Source: Burkholderiaceae bacterium (GTDB lineage Bacteria > Pseudomonadota > Gammaproteobacteria > Burkholderiales > Burkholderiaceae_C). Taken from it: DNA of 64,000 bases. The stretch is from NCBI GenBank assembly GCA_024235995.1, contig JACKLI010000001.1, positions 1,240,001 through 1,304,000 on the forward strand. The letters are read 5' to 3'. The translations under genes were made by a program, and so were the position numbers. Shown here one piece after another: positions 25,950 through 34,967 of this stretch. Each line of letters begins with the position of its first letter. The first letter of the stretch is position 1. Under the pieces are notes generated by a model. The model had not been told where the DNA came from. It made no database searches and saw only the letters and a program-made list of their open reading frames with translations.

Positions 25950-27719
25950 TCAGCCCTTGAGGTCCGGAAAGTCTTCTTCAAAGTACTCGCCCGCGTCCCG
26001 GACGCCGCGCTCGCGCCGGCCGGCCTCGGTCTGGCGCAGCTCGACGCGGCGGATCTTGCCCGAGATGGTCTTGGGCAGCTCGGTGACGAACTCGATGCGG
26101 CGCACGCGCTTGTAGGGCGCCAGCGCCTGGCGCGCAAAGGCCAGGATGTCGCGCGCAGTTTTTTCGTCGGCGCTGCTGCCCTGCGTGAGGATGATGAAGG
26201 CCTTGGGCACCGCCAGGCGCACCGGGTCGGGGCTGGGCACCACGGCCACCTCGACCACCGCCGCGTGCTCGATCAGCGCGCTTTCCAGCTCGAAGGGGCT
26301 GATGCGGTAGTCGCTGGCCTTGAACACGTCGTCGGCGCGGCCCACGAAGGTGTAGTAGCCTTCGGCATCGCGCTGGGCCACGTCGCCGGTGCGGTAGTAG
26401 CCGCCGTGCATCACCTCGGCGGTGCGCTCGGGGCTGTCCTCGTAGCCGGCCATCAGGCCCAGCGGGCGGCCGGTGCCGGGGTGGCCGCCGGGGGCGTTGC
26501 CGGGCTCGTCGTCCAGCTTGAGGCAGACCTCGCCCTCATCGGCCTCGCGGCCCTCGGCGTCGAGCAGCGCGATGCGGTAGCCAGGCATGGGCAGGCCCAT
26601 CGAACCCGGCTTGACCGGCAGGCCGGGCGCGTTGCCGACGATGGCGGTGGTTTCGGTCTGGCCGTAGCCGTCGCGCAGGCTCAATCCCCAGCTGGCCTTG
26701 ATCTGCTCGATGATCTCGGGGTTGAGCGGCTCGCCGGCGCCGATCACCTCGCGCAGGGCCAGCTTGCCGCGCCAGGCGCCCAGGTCTTCCTGGATCAGCA
26801 TGCGCCACACGGTGGGCGGGGCGCACAGCGTGTCGACCCGGCAGCGCGCCAGGGTCTCCAGCAGGGCCGGCGCGGCAAAGCGCGCCACGTTGTGCATGAA
26901 GATGCAGGCGCCCGCGTTCCAGGGCGCGAAGAAGCAGCTCCAGGCGTGCTTGGCCCAGCCCGGCGAGGAGATGTTCATGTGGATGTCGCCCGGCTTCAGG
27001 CCGATCCAGAACATGGTGGACAGGTGCCCCACCGGGTAGCTCTGGTGCGTGTGCAGCACCAGCTTGGGCTTGGACGTGGTGCCCGAGGTGAAGTACAGCA
27101 GCAGCGGGTCGGTGGCCTGCGTGGGGCCGTCGGGCGTGAAGGCGTCGCTGGCGGCGCGGCTGTCGTCGAACGCCGTCCAGCCCGGCTGCGCGGCGCCGAC
27201 GACGATGCGGGTGTAGTCGCCCGCCACCGACTCGAACTTGGGCACGTGGGCCTCGCCGGCCACCACATGGCGCACGTGGCCGCGCTCGATGCGGTCGCGC
27301 AGGTCGGCCGGGGTCAGCAGCGCCGAGGCCGGGATGACCACCGCCCCGAGCTTGAAGGCGGCCAGCATGGTCTCCCACAGCGCCACCTCGTTGCCCAGCA
27401 TCAGCAGCATGCGCTCGCCGCGCCGCACGCCCAGCCCGCGCAGCCAGTTGGCCACCTGGCTGGAGCGCGCCGCCATCTGCGCGTAGCTGATCTTCTGCTC
27501 GCCCGCGCCCTCGTTGACGATCCACAGCGCCGGCGCGTCGGGTTGCTCGCGCGCCAGGCGCTCGAAGTGGTCGAGCGCCCAGTTGAACTGGGTCAAGCGG
27601 GGCCAGCGAAAGTGGGCGCCCAGCGCCGCCTGTCCGGTGCGGTGCGTCAGCAGATGATCGCGTGCGGCGCGAAAAGCCTGGGCCGACGGGTTGGGGGGGG
27701 TGTCGTTGTTCATGCTCAT
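25950..27719 (-). CDS. Acyl-CoA synthetase, medium-chain (ACSM/MACS)-like
   Basis: A 589-aa adenylate-forming enzyme with YFTSGTTSKPKLVLHTH as P-loop, SPGWAKHAWSCFFAPWNAGA, DGYGQTETT, YYRTGDVA and the catalytic C-terminal Lys in TISGKIRR. The SPGWAKHAWS segment and the overall length fit medium-chain/MACS-type acyl-CoA synthetases (related to acetyl-CoA synthetase) rather than FadD. The substrate is probably a medium-chain or branched acid. A run of eight C on the coding strand lies at the seventh to tenth codons (DTPPNPS), near the start. It is single, with the AraC-type regulator gene 64 bp upstream in the same orientation, so it could be co-transcribed with it. Confidence 0.87.
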   Translation of the reverse strand: MSMNNDTPPNPSAQAFRAARDHLLTHRTGQAALGAHFRWPRLTQFNWALDHFERLAREQPDAPALWIVNEGAGEQKISYAQMAARSSQVANWLRGLGVRRGERMLLMLGNEVALWETMLAAFKLGAVVIPASALLTPADLRDRIERGHVRHVVAGEAHVPKFESVAGDYTRIVVGAAQPGWTAFDDSRAASDAFTPDGPTQATDPLLLYFTSGTTSKPKLVLHTHQSYPVGHLSTMFWIGLKPGDIHMNISSPGWAKHAWSCFFAPWNAGACIFMHNVARFAAPALLETLARCRVDTLCAPPTVWRMLIQEDLGAWRGKLALREVIGAGEPLNPEIIEQIKASWGLSLRDGYGQTETTAIVGNAPGLPVKPGSMGLPMPGYRIALLDAEGREADEGEVCLKLDDEPGNAPGGHPGTGRPLGLMAGYEDSPERTAEVMHGGYYRTGDVAQRDAEGYYTFVGRADDVFKASDYRISPFELESALIEHAAVVEVAVVPSPDPVRLAVPKAFIILTQGSSADEKTARDILAFARQALAPYKRVRRIEFVTELPKTISGKIRRVELRQTEAGRRERGVRDAGEYFEEDFPDLKG

Positions 27720-27783
27720 GTCTCCTGTCGCCGCGACCCATGCGGCATGGCCAGTGCGGGCTCATTCAGCATCGCCCTGGATG

Positions 27784-28824
27784 CTACGCCGGTACGGCCG
27801 CTCCGGTGCGGGCATCCTGGCTGGGCTCCAGCGCCATCGCCCGCCGGCGCCATTCGGTCGGCGGCAGGCCGAACTGCAGCGCGAACCAGCGCGTGAACGC
27901 CCCGTGCGTGCTGTAGCCCAGCAGGGCGGCCACCTGGCCCACCTCGTACTTCGGGCTTTCCATGTAGCGGCGCGCCAGGTTGGTGCGCACCTCGGCCAGC
28001 AGCTCGCTGAAGCTGACGCCCTCCTGGTCCAGCTCGCGCTGAAACGTGCGCAGGCTGCGCCCCAGGCTTTGCGCCACCCAGGCGCAGGTGGCGCCGCCCG
28101 AGGGCAGGCTCAGGTAGATGGTGCGGCGCACGTCGTGGCTGAGGGTGTGCGGGCTGGACTGCGGCAGGCTCTCCAGCAGGGCGCGGGCATAGCGCGCCAG
28201 GTTCGGGTCGGCCGCCGGGTTGGGCACGTCCAGGTCGGCCGCGTGGCACACCAGGCCGTTGAACTCGGCGTCGAAGATCACCGGGCATTGAAAGACCTGG
28301 CGGTGCAGGGCGCCACTGGCCGGCGCGCCGTGGCTGAAGTTGACGCTGCGCGGATGCCAGCCCTTGCCCATCAGGGTGGCGCACAGACGATAGATCACGC
28401 CGATGGCCAGCTCCACCGACTGCCGCGCCAGGCTGGCCGACATCACCTCCTCGCGCACGATCACCAGCGGGCCGTTTTCCTCCACCTGCAGGGCCAGCGC
28501 GCTGTTGAGCAGGTGCAGGTGCTCGATGGTGGTGGTCAGCACGTCGCGCAGGGTGCCCAGGTGCGTCAGCAGCAGGCTGATGGCGCCGAAGTTGGACACC
28601 TGCCGCGACTGCGCCATGCGCAGGCCGAAGGTGTCGCAGTTCGTCGCCCGTGCGGCGGTTTCCAGCAGTTGCATCACCACGCCGGCCGGCAGGCGCATCT
28701 CCGGCTCATCGAGCACGCGCGGTGACAGGCCGGCACGGCGCAGCGCGGCAGCCGCGTCATAGCCCAGCGAGCGGGACACCTCGGCGAAATCGGTCAGCGC
28801 CGCCGCACGCACCAAGCCTTCCAT
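27784..28824 (-). CDS. AraC-family transcriptional regulator (arabinose-binding-like N-domain)
   Basis: A 346-aa regulator. Residues about 15-205 form the AraC_N-type ligand domain seen in OruR/ArgR-like members (LPAGVVMQLLETAA, FGLRMAQS). The C-terminal double helix-turn-helix is at about 235-335 (GRSLRTFQRELDQEGVSF, VAALLGYSTHGAFTRWF). It is divergent from the dioxygenase gene across a 130-bp intergenic region with short direct repeats, so it is the likely activator of the 28955-35939 catabolic genes. It might equally drive the acyl-CoA synthetase downstream of it. The inducer is unknown. Confidence 0.88.
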   Translation of the reverse strand: MEGLVRAAALTDFAEVSRSLGYDAAAALRRAGLSPRVLDEPEMRLPAGVVMQLLETAARATNCDTFGLRMAQSRQVSNFGAISLLLTHLGTLRDVLTTTIEHLHLLNSALALQVEENGPLVIVREEVMSASLARQSVELAIGVIYRLCATLMGKGWHPRSVNFSHGAPASGALHRQVFQCPVIFDAEFNGLVCHAADLDVPNPAADPNLARYARALLESLPQSSPHTLSHDVRRTIYLSLPSGGATCAWVAQSLGRSLRTFQRELDQEGVSFSELLAEVRTNLARRYMESPKYEVGQVAALLGYSTHGAFTRWFALQFGLPPTEWRRRAMALEPSQDARTGAAVPA

Positions 28825-28954
28825 GGGAGATCTCCACGATGTGCACGAAATTCATTTTGGCACGAAGTGGAAAGTGCATGGCGTGCATTGCAAAGCGCCG
28901 GTGCATACCCCTCCCTAGAATTTTGACTAGCACAAAACAAAAGGAGACAAATCA
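28825..28954. promoter_or_regulatory. Divergent control region with direct repeats
   Basis: GCACGAA occurs at 28843-28849 and 28860-28866, 17 bp apart. GTGCAT occurs three times, at 28874, 28883 and 28901. Such spaced direct repeats suit AraC-type half-sites. A possible -10 for the rightward genes is TAGAAT at 28916-28921, and AAAAGGAGAC (about 28938-28947) is a strong ribosome-binding site before ATG 28955. Confidence 0.5.
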
Positions 28955-29803
28955 ATGCAGATCAAGGAATTAACTTGCGCAATTGGCGCTGAGCTGATAG
29001 GCGTCAAACTGGCCGATGCGGCCCGCGACAATGGGCTGTTTGCCGACATCAAGGCGGCCCTGCTCAAGTACAAGGTGGTGTTTCTGCGCGGGCAGGATTT
29101 TGACCGATCCGAGCACGTGGCCTTCGCTCGCCGCTTCGGCGAGCTGGAGGATCACCCGGTGGCCGGCAGCGACCCCGACAACCCCGGCCTGGTGCGCATC
29201 TACAAGTCGCCCGATTCGCCCAACGACCGCTACGAGAACAGCTGGCACGCCGACGCCACCTGGCGCGAAATCCCGCAGATGGGCGCCGTGCTGCGCTGCG
29301 TCGAGTGCCCGCCCGTGGGCGGCGACACCATGTGGGCCAACATGGCGTTGGCCTACGAGAAGCTGCCGGAGCATATCAAGACGCTGATCGCCCCGCTGCG
29401 TGCGCGCCATGGCATCGAGTGCACCTTCGGCGCCGCCATGCCGATCGAAAAGCGCCTGGCGCTGAAGGCGCAGTTTCCGGACGCCGAGCACCCGGTGGTG
29501 CGCACGCACCCGGAGACGGGCGAGAAGGTGCTGTTCGTCAACGCCTTCACCACGCACTTCACCAACTTCCACAACGCGGCCAACGTGCGGGTGGGGCAGG
29601 ACTACACGCGCGGCGGCTCGGACCTGCTGCAGTACCTCATCAGCCAGGCCGCCATCCCCGAGTACCAGGTGCGCTGGCGCTGGGAGCCCAACAGCGTGGC
29701 GATCTGGGACAACCGCTCCACGCAGCACTACGCCGTCATGGACTACCCGCCCTGCCATCGCAAGATGGAGCGCGCCGGGATCATCGGCACCAAGCCCGTC
29801 TGA
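28955..29803 (+). CDS. TauD/TfdA-family Fe(II)/2-oxoglutarate dioxygenase
   Basis: A 282-aa dioxygenase with the complete facial triad: His98 and Asp100 in SWHADATW, and His258 in WDNRSTQHYAVMDY. Arg269 or Arg273 (HRKMERAG) probably binds 2-oxoglutarate. The family hydroxylates next to a sulfonate, sulfate ester, ether or amine, releasing a product aldehyde or keto acid. It is the first gene of the string controlled from 28825-28954, so it probably carries out the opening oxidation of the unknown substrate. Nearest family names (taurine, 2,4-D, alkylsulfate) cannot be separated by eye. Confidence 0.88.
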   Translation: MQIKELTCAIGAELIGVKLADAARDNGLFADIKAALLKYKVVFLRGQDFDRSEHVAFARRFGELEDHPVAGSDPDNPGLVRIYKSPDSPNDRYENSWHADATWREIPQMGAVLRCVECPPVGGDTMWANMALAYEKLPEHIKTLIAPLRARHGIECTFGAAMPIEKRLALKAQFPDAEHPVVRTHPETGEKVLFVNAFTTHFTNFHNAANVRVGQDYTRGGSDLLQYLISQAAIPEYQVRWRWEPNSVAIWDNRSTQHYAVMDYPPCHRKMERAGIIGTKPV

Positions 29804-29850
29804 CGCGAGCCGCCGCGCTCGAACAAAACATCGATCCAGGAGACAAGCCC

Positions 29851-30816
29851 TTGAACCCCAGCAAGATGATCGCGGCCGCCATGGCCCTGTCCGGGACGGC
29901 CGCGTTTGCCCAGTCGTCCGTCACCCTGTACGGCACGGCCGATGCCGGCATCGGCAAAGTCCAGTCGATGTCCATCGGACCCAACGACGTCATCAACAAG
30001 ACCAAGATGATTTCGGGCAGCCTGATGAACAACTCCACCAGCAACATCGGCGTGGCGGGCCGGGAGGACCTGGGCGGCGGCATGAAGGCCGGCTTCAACC
30101 TCGAATCCAACCTGGACCTCAACGACGGCGCCAACCTGGGCGCCGGGGGCGGCTTCTGGGGGCGCCAGGCCAAGGTGTGGCTGCAGGGCGCGTCGTGGGG
30201 TACGTTCCAGATGGGGCGTCTGTACAACCCCTCGTTCCTGGCCCTGGCGGGCTGGCAGCTCACGGGCGTGGCCAATTACTCGGTGGTGGGCAACACCTAC
30301 AACTGGGGCGGCAACAGCGTGCGCCAAAGCAGCATGTTCGGCTACCGCACGCCGAACATGGGCGGCTTCACGGTCGAGATGGGCTACGTCATGAAAGCCG
30401 ACAACGTGATCGCCGGCGTGGAAAGCAGCAAATGGGACGTGGCCGCCACCTACGCCAGCGGGCCGCTGGTGGCGTCGCTCTCGGCCAACAAGGTGGCTGG
30501 CGCCAAGACCAGTGCCGCGCTGGGTGGCCGCTACAAGATCGGTCAGCAGTTTGCCGTGGCCACCTCCTACAGCCACGCCGCCAATGGACAGAACATCCGC
30601 AACGGGTTTTCGCTGGGTGGGCAGGGCACGTTCGACCTGCTCATCGTCACGCTCGATCTGACCCGCGACACCAAGAACGAGTGGGGCGCCAAGAAGTACA
30701 CCAATTCGCTGCTGGAAGGCCGCTACGCCTTGTCCAAGCGCACCTTCATCTACGCCGCCTACCTGAACCTGGACAGCACCCACAACTATGGGCTGGGCGT
30801 GCGCCACAACTTTTGA
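29851..30816 (+). CDS. Gram-negative porin (Burkholderiales Omp type)
   Basis: A 321-aa outer-membrane trimeric porin. A signal peptide (MIAAAMALSGTAAFA-Q) is followed by the classical SSVTLYGTADAG start and a C-terminal phenylalanine in GLGVRHNF. It starts with TTG 29851, six bases after CCAGGAGAC; ATG 29866 would truncate the signal peptide N-region. Regularly alternating beta-strand segments and the QAKVWLQG loop fit the family. A dedicated porin between a dioxygenase and a BKACE gene suggests a substrate-specific uptake channel. Confidence 0.88.
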   Translation: MNPSKMIAAAMALSGTAAFAQSSVTLYGTADAGIGKVQSMSIGPNDVINKTKMISGSLMNNSTSNIGVAGREDLGGGMKAGFNLESNLDLNDGANLGAGGGFWGRQAKVWLQGASWGTFQMGRLYNPSFLALAGWQLTGVANYSVVGNTYNWGGNSVRQSSMFGYRTPNMGGFTVEMGYVMKADNVIAGVESSKWDVAATYASGPLVASLSANKVAGAKTSAALGGRYKIGQQFAVATSYSHAANGQNIRNGFSLGGQGTFDLLIVTLDLTRDTKNEWGAKKYTNSLLEGRYALSKRTFIYAAYLNLDSTHNYGLGVRHNF

Positions 30817-30842
30817 TTTTTGCCTGCAACTGGAGAACCACC

Positions 30843-31901
30843 ATGAACTTCCTCGACGGACACCTGTTTCCTGAAAACCAGGACAAACTCGTCATCACCG
30901 CCGCGCCCTACGGGCCTGAGTGGATTCCCTCGGACTTCCCCGAGGACATCGCGGTCTCCATGCCGGCGCAGATCCAGAAGGCGGTCGACTGCTACAACGC
31001 CGGCGCCACCGTGCTGCACCTGCACGTGCGCGAGGACGACGGCAAGGGCAGCAAGCGCCTGTCCAAGTTCAACGAGCTGATCGCCGGCGTGCGCAAGGCC
31101 GTGCCCGACATGATCATCCAGGTCGGCGGCTCGATCAGCTTCGCGCCCGAGACCGACGGCCAGGTGGCCAAGTGGCTGTCCGACGACACGCGCCACATGC
31201 TGGCCGAGCTGGAGCCCACGCCCGACCAGGTGACGGTGACCGTGAACACCACGCAGATGAACGTGACCGAGCACATGGAGGAGGCCGACATCGCCGGCAC
31301 CTCCATGGCCACGCCGGATGGCCGCCGCGCCTACAGCGAGATGATCGTGCCCTCCACGCCCAGCTTCGTCGAGGAGCACGTGCGCCGCCTGAGCGCCCGG
31401 GGCATCCAGAGCGCGTTCCAGTTCTACAACCTCAACAGCTACGAGACGGTCGAACGCCTGATCCGCCGCGGCGTCTACAAGGGCCCGCTGGTGATGAACT
31501 GGGTCGCCATCAGCGGCGGCATGGACGCACCCAACGTCTACAACCTGAGCAACTTCCTGCGCGCCATCCCTGACAACTCGGTGCTGACCGTGGAAAGCAG
31601 CATGCGCAACGTGCTGCCGATCAACATGATGGGCATGGCCATGGGCCTGCACGTGCGCTGCGGCATCGAGGACAACATCTGGAACCAGGCACGCACCCAG
31701 AAGATGAGCACCGTCCAGCAGATCGAGCAGCTGGTGCGCATCTCGCGCGAGTTCGGCCGCGAGGTGGCCACGGGCAAGGAAGCACGCAAGATCTGCAAGA
31801 TCGGCGTGTTCTACGACACGGTGGAAGAAACGCTGGCGGCCAACGGCTTTTCGCCCAACCGCAACGGCGGCAACCAGGGCTTTTTGCGCAAGGCGGCGTG
31901 A
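30843..31901 (+). CDS. Beta-keto acid cleavage enzyme (BKACE, DUF849 family)
   Basis: A 352-aa TIM-barrel protein of the DUF849 family, longer than most members (about 270-310 aa). The metal ligands His59 and His61 are in LHLHVR, and the conserved Glu276-Asp277 pair is in HVRCGIEDN. The family condenses a beta-keto acid with acetyl-CoA, releasing acetoacetate and a new acyl-CoA (the lysine-fermentation Kce reaction). The first 25 residues and the PYGPEWIPSDFPED loop differ from the lysine enzyme, so the substrate is probably different. ATG 30843 follows CTGGAGA. The end overlaps a GTGA, close to the Bug gene. Confidence 0.85.
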   Translation: MNFLDGHLFPENQDKLVITAAPYGPEWIPSDFPEDIAVSMPAQIQKAVDCYNAGATVLHLHVREDDGKGSKRLSKFNELIAGVRKAVPDMIIQVGGSISFAPETDGQVAKWLSDDTRHMLAELEPTPDQVTVTVNTTQMNVTEHMEEADIAGTSMATPDGRRAYSEMIVPSTPSFVEEHVRRLSARGIQSAFQFYNLNSYETVERLIRRGVYKGPLVMNWVAISGGMDAPNVYNLSNFLRAIPDNSVLTVESSMRNVLPINMMGMAMGLHVRCGIEDNIWNQARTQKMSTVQQIEQLVRISREFGREVATGKEARKICKIGVFYDTVEETLAANGFSPNRNGGNQGFLRKAA

Positions 31902-31927
31902 GCATGCCCGGAACCAAGGACAACTTG

Positions 31928-32911
31928 ATGATCGATTTTCTTGCCGGCGTCTCCCGCAGAAGCCTGTTGATCGCCGCGCTGGCCGCCGCCCCCCTGGCGG
32001 CCCAGGCCTGGACCACCAAGCCGGTCCACCTCGTGGTGCCCGCTCCTGCGGGCGGCACCCAGGACGTGGTCGCGCGCATCCTGTCGGAGGCCATCGCGGC
32101 CGAGATCGGCCAGCCCGTCATCGTCGACAACAAGCCGGGCGCGGGCGGCACGATCGGCCTGCAGGCGCTGAACAGCGCCGCGCCCGATGGGCAGACCCTC
32201 ATGTTCACGGCCAGCAACGTGCTGACCGAGGTGCCGCTGGTGCTCAAGACCCGGTTCGACCCGGCCAAGGACGTCAAGCCGATCACCATGGCGGCGCGCG
32301 CTTCCATGGTGCTGGTGGCCGCCCCGGGGGTGCCGGCCGCCAACGTGAAGGAGCTGGTCGCCTACCTGAAGACGGCCACCGGCCAGGCCAAGAGCTGCGC
32401 CTCGTACTCGCCCGGCACCAGCTCCCATTACGCCTGCATGATCTTCGCCAAGCAGGCCGGGCTGGACCTGCAGCACATCCCGTTCGCGGGTTCCCCGCCG
32501 GCGCTGCAGAACCTGATGGGCAACCAAGTCTCCATCATGTTCGACGGCCTGGCGACGTCGCTGCCGCAGATCAAGGCCGGCAAGATCAAGGTGCTGGGGG
32601 TGGCGGCCAAGACCCGCCTGGCCCAGCTGCCGGATGTGCCCACCCTGGCCGAGCAGGGCTACCCCGACATCGACTTTTCCAACTGGGTCGGCGTCATCGC
32701 GTCGTCCAAGGTGCCGGACGCGCTGATCCAGAAGATCAACGCGGTGGTGACCAAGGCAGCGTCGACACCGGCGGTGCGCGAAAAACTGCTGGCGCACGAC
32801 TTCATCCCGGCGGTGAGCGCCAGCCCCGCGGCGCTGGCCAAGGACACGCGGCTCGAGTACGAGCGCAACGCGCAGATCGTCAAGAGCTACGACATCAAGC
32901 TCAACCCGTGA
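31928..32911 (+). CDS. Bug-family tripartite tricarboxylate-type solute-binding protein
   Basis: A 327-aa periplasmic binding protein of the Bordetella uptake gene (Bug) family, with the typical core PVHLVVPAPAGGTQDVVARIL, NKPGAGGTIG and MFDGLATSLPQIKAG. The start ATG 31928 follows AAGGA; a GTG at 31898 overlaps the previous stop but would add 10 residues ahead of the signal. The N-terminus SRRSLLIAAL resembles a Tat signal, ending AAQA. No TctA/TctB membrane genes are nearby, which is usual for orphan Bug proteins. It is probably specific for the organic acid handled by this gene set. Confidence 0.88.
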   Translation: MIDFLAGVSRRSLLIAALAAAPLAAQAWTTKPVHLVVPAPAGGTQDVVARILSEAIAAEIGQPVIVDNKPGAGGTIGLQALNSAAPDGQTLMFTASNVLTEVPLVLKTRFDPAKDVKPITMAARASMVLVAAPGVPAANVKELVAYLKTATGQAKSCASYSPGTSSHYACMIFAKQAGLDLQHIPFAGSPPALQNLMGNQVSIMFDGLATSLPQIKAGKIKVLGVAAKTRLAQLPDVPTLAEQGYPDIDFSNWVGVIASSKVPDALIQKINAVVTKAASTPAVREKLLAHDFIPAVSASPAALAKDTRLEYERNAQIVKSYDIKLNP

Positions 32912-32915
32912 CCTC

Positions 32916-33485
32916 ATGACCACCGCCGTCACCGTCCTGATCGTCCCCGGGCTGCGCGACGACGTGCCGCAGCACTGGCAGACCCTGCTGGCTGCCCGCC
33001 TGCCGCGCGTTCGCGTGGTGGCGCCGGCGGGGCGCGAAAACCTGGACTGCGCCGAGCGCGTGGCGGCCGTGGAGCAGCAGGCGCGCGCGGCCGACGGCCC
33101 GCTGGTGGTGGTGGCGCACAGCGCCGGCGTCGTCACCACGGTGCACTGGGCGCAGCGCACGCGCTGCCCGGTGCGCGGCGCGCTGCTGGCCGCGCCGCCC
33201 GACTTCGAGCGGCCCATGCCCGAGGGCTACCCCACCATCGACGCCCTGCGCGCCGGTGGCTGGCTGCCGGTGCCGCGCGCGCCGCTGCCGTTTGCCAGCA
33301 TCGTCGCCGCCAGCCGCAACGACCCGCTGGCCACGTTCGATCGGGTCGAGTCCATGGCGCAGGCCTGGGGCAGCCGGTTGATCGACCTGGGCAGCGTGGG
33401 ACACCTCAACCCGGCATCCGGGTTCGGCCCTTGGCCGCGGGCCGAGCAGTTCATTGCCCAGTTGGCACAAGCCCAAACCGTTTGA
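32916..33485 (+). CDS. RBBP9/YdeN-family alpha/beta serine hydrolase
   Basis: A 189-aa small alpha/beta hydrolase with the early VPGLRDDVPQHWQ loop. The nucleophile elbow is VAHSAG (Ser68), with an Asp in RNDPL and a His in GHLNPASGFG, so a full catalytic triad is present. The length matches the RBBP9/YdeN group (esterase/hydrolase of small or unknown substrates). It starts five bases after the Bug gene stop, so it is probably co-transcribed. A role in hydrolysing an ester or lactone intermediate is only inference. Confidence 0.82.
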   Translation: MTTAVTVLIVPGLRDDVPQHWQTLLAARLPRVRVVAPAGRENLDCAERVAAVEQQARAADGPLVVVAHSAGVVTTVHWAQRTRCPVRGALLAAPPDFERPMPEGYPTIDALRAGGWLPVPRAPLPFASIVAASRNDPLATFDRVESMAQAWGSRLIDLGSVGHLNPASGFGPWPRAEQFIAQLAQAQTV

Positions 33486-33530
33486 GCGCGCGCCGCGCGC
33501 CCATCGATCGCAAAAAAACAGGAGACATCC

Positions 33531-34859
33531 ATGCAAGCATTGGATTGCGGCCGCGCCGTGGCCGGCGCCCCCGACGACTACCTCTACGGCCCGAGGGCTG
33601 CCTGGTTCGCCTTCGCCATGACGGCGGCCCTGATGCTGTTCGACTACGTCGACCGGCAGGTCATCGTCTCGCTGTTTCCGCACATCAAGGACGAATGGGG
33701 CCTGTCGGACAAGCAGCTGGGCGCGCTGGTCTCCATCGTGTCGGTCACCGTCGCGCTCGGGGCCCTGCCGGTGGCGCTGATCGCCGACCGCATGAGCCGC
33801 GTCAAGAGCATCTTCTGGATGGCGCTGGTGTGGAGCGCGGCCTGCGTCTCGTGCATGTTCACGCGCAACTACGGGCAGCTGCTGACGGCGCGCGCCATCG
33901 TGGGCTCCGGCGAGGCCGGCTACGGTTCGGTGGGCGCGGCCCTGATCGCCAGCCACTTTCCGTCGCGCATGCGCGGCGCGCTGCTGGCCGGGTTCTTCGC
34001 CACGGCCTCGGTGGGCTCGGTGCTGGGGGTCATCCTGGGCGGCGTGATCGCGACCCACTGGGGCTGGAAGACCGCCTTCGGCGTGGTCGGCTTTCCGGGC
34101 CTGCTGCTGGCCTTGCTGTACTTGAAGGTCAGGGACTACCGCACGGTCGAGCTCACGCCCCGGCATGGCGCGGCCATGCAGTCGGCCGGCGGGGTGCTGC
34201 GCTTCATCGTCCAGGCCCTGGCGCGCTCGCGCACCATGCTGTGGACCTGCGTGGGCGGCGCGATGCAGCTGATCGTGGTGTCCTCGCTGTGGTCCTGGCT
34301 GCCCAGCTACCTCAACCGGTTCCACGAGCTGCCCGTCGACCAGGCCGCGATCAAGGCCGCGCTGATCGTCCTGTTCGGGGCTGCCGGCTCGGTGGTCTGG
34401 GGGGCCGTGGTGGATCGCTCGGGCAAGCGCAACCCGCGCAACAAGCTTTTCACCATGGCTGTGCTGTGCCTGCTGGCCATGCTCGTCCTGGGCTTCGGCT
34501 TCGGCGCCGGCGTGTGGTTCGGCGCCCCCTCGACCATGGCGGGCCAGATGGGCGTTCTGATGCTGGGCGGGTTCATCGTCACCTGCACGGTCGGGCCGGT
34601 GTCGGCCATCGTGATCGACGTGGTCCATCCGGGCGTGCGCTCCACCGGCTCGTCGGTCCTCTCGCTGTTCCAGAATCTCTTCGGCCTGGCGGCGGGGCCG
34701 TTCATTTCCGGCGTCCTGTCCGATGCCCTGGGCCTGCAGATGGCCATGGCCATCATGCCGGCGTTCGGGCTGCTGGCGGCGCTGGCCTTCATCCGGGCTT
34801 CGACCAGCTACGAAACCGACATGCGCCAGGTGAACCATCAAGCCCTGGCCGCGGCCTGA
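33531..34859 (+). CDS. MFS transporter (anion:cation symporter-like)
   Basis: A 442-aa transporter with about 12 hydrophobic segments. The N-terminal DYVDRQVIVSLFPHIK is like the ACS/D-galactonate family opening, GALPVALIADRMSRVKS is the MFS loop 2-3 motif, and the central loop near residue 200 is cytoplasmic. It follows CAGGAGAC. The acidic/organic anion specificity of related members fits the Bug protein and porin beside it. This gives three candidate uptake components (porin, Bug, MFS) for one small-molecule substrate. Confidence 0.85.
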   Translation: MQALDCGRAVAGAPDDYLYGPRAAWFAFAMTAALMLFDYVDRQVIVSLFPHIKDEWGLSDKQLGALVSIVSVTVALGALPVALIADRMSRVKSIFWMALVWSAACVSCMFTRNYGQLLTARAIVGSGEAGYGSVGAALIASHFPSRMRGALLAGFFATASVGSVLGVILGGVIATHWGWKTAFGVVGFPGLLLALLYLKVRDYRTVELTPRHGAAMQSAGGVLRFIVQALARSRTMLWTCVGGAMQLIVVSSLWSWLPSYLNRFHELPVDQAAIKAALIVLFGAAGSVVWGAVVDRSGKRNPRNKLFTMAVLCLLAMLVLGFGFGAGVWFGAPSTMAGQMGVLMLGGFIVTCTVGPVSAIVIDVVHPGVRSTGSSVLSLFQNLFGLAAGPFISGVLSDALGLQMAMAIMPAFGLLAALAFIRASTSYETDMRQVNHQALAAA

Positions 34860-34918
34860 TCCCGGAGGCGGCCGGGCCGAACGATTTTCGAGCGGGCCTT
34901 GCCACGCTCATTCCTGAC

Positions 34919-34940
34919 CGGACGGCCGCAGGGCCGTCCG
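34919..34940. other. Perfect GC hairpin between MFS and quinone oxidoreductase genes
   Basis: CGGACGGCC-gcag-GGCCGTCCG is a 9-bp perfect stem with a 4-nt loop, 28 bp before the oxidoreductase start. It lacks a T-run, so it is probably an RNA-processing or partial-attenuation structure, not a full terminator. It may separate the oxidoreductase from the rest of the string. Confidence 0.6.
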
Positions 34941-34967
34941 CACCACGACAACCGAGAAGGAAAACCC

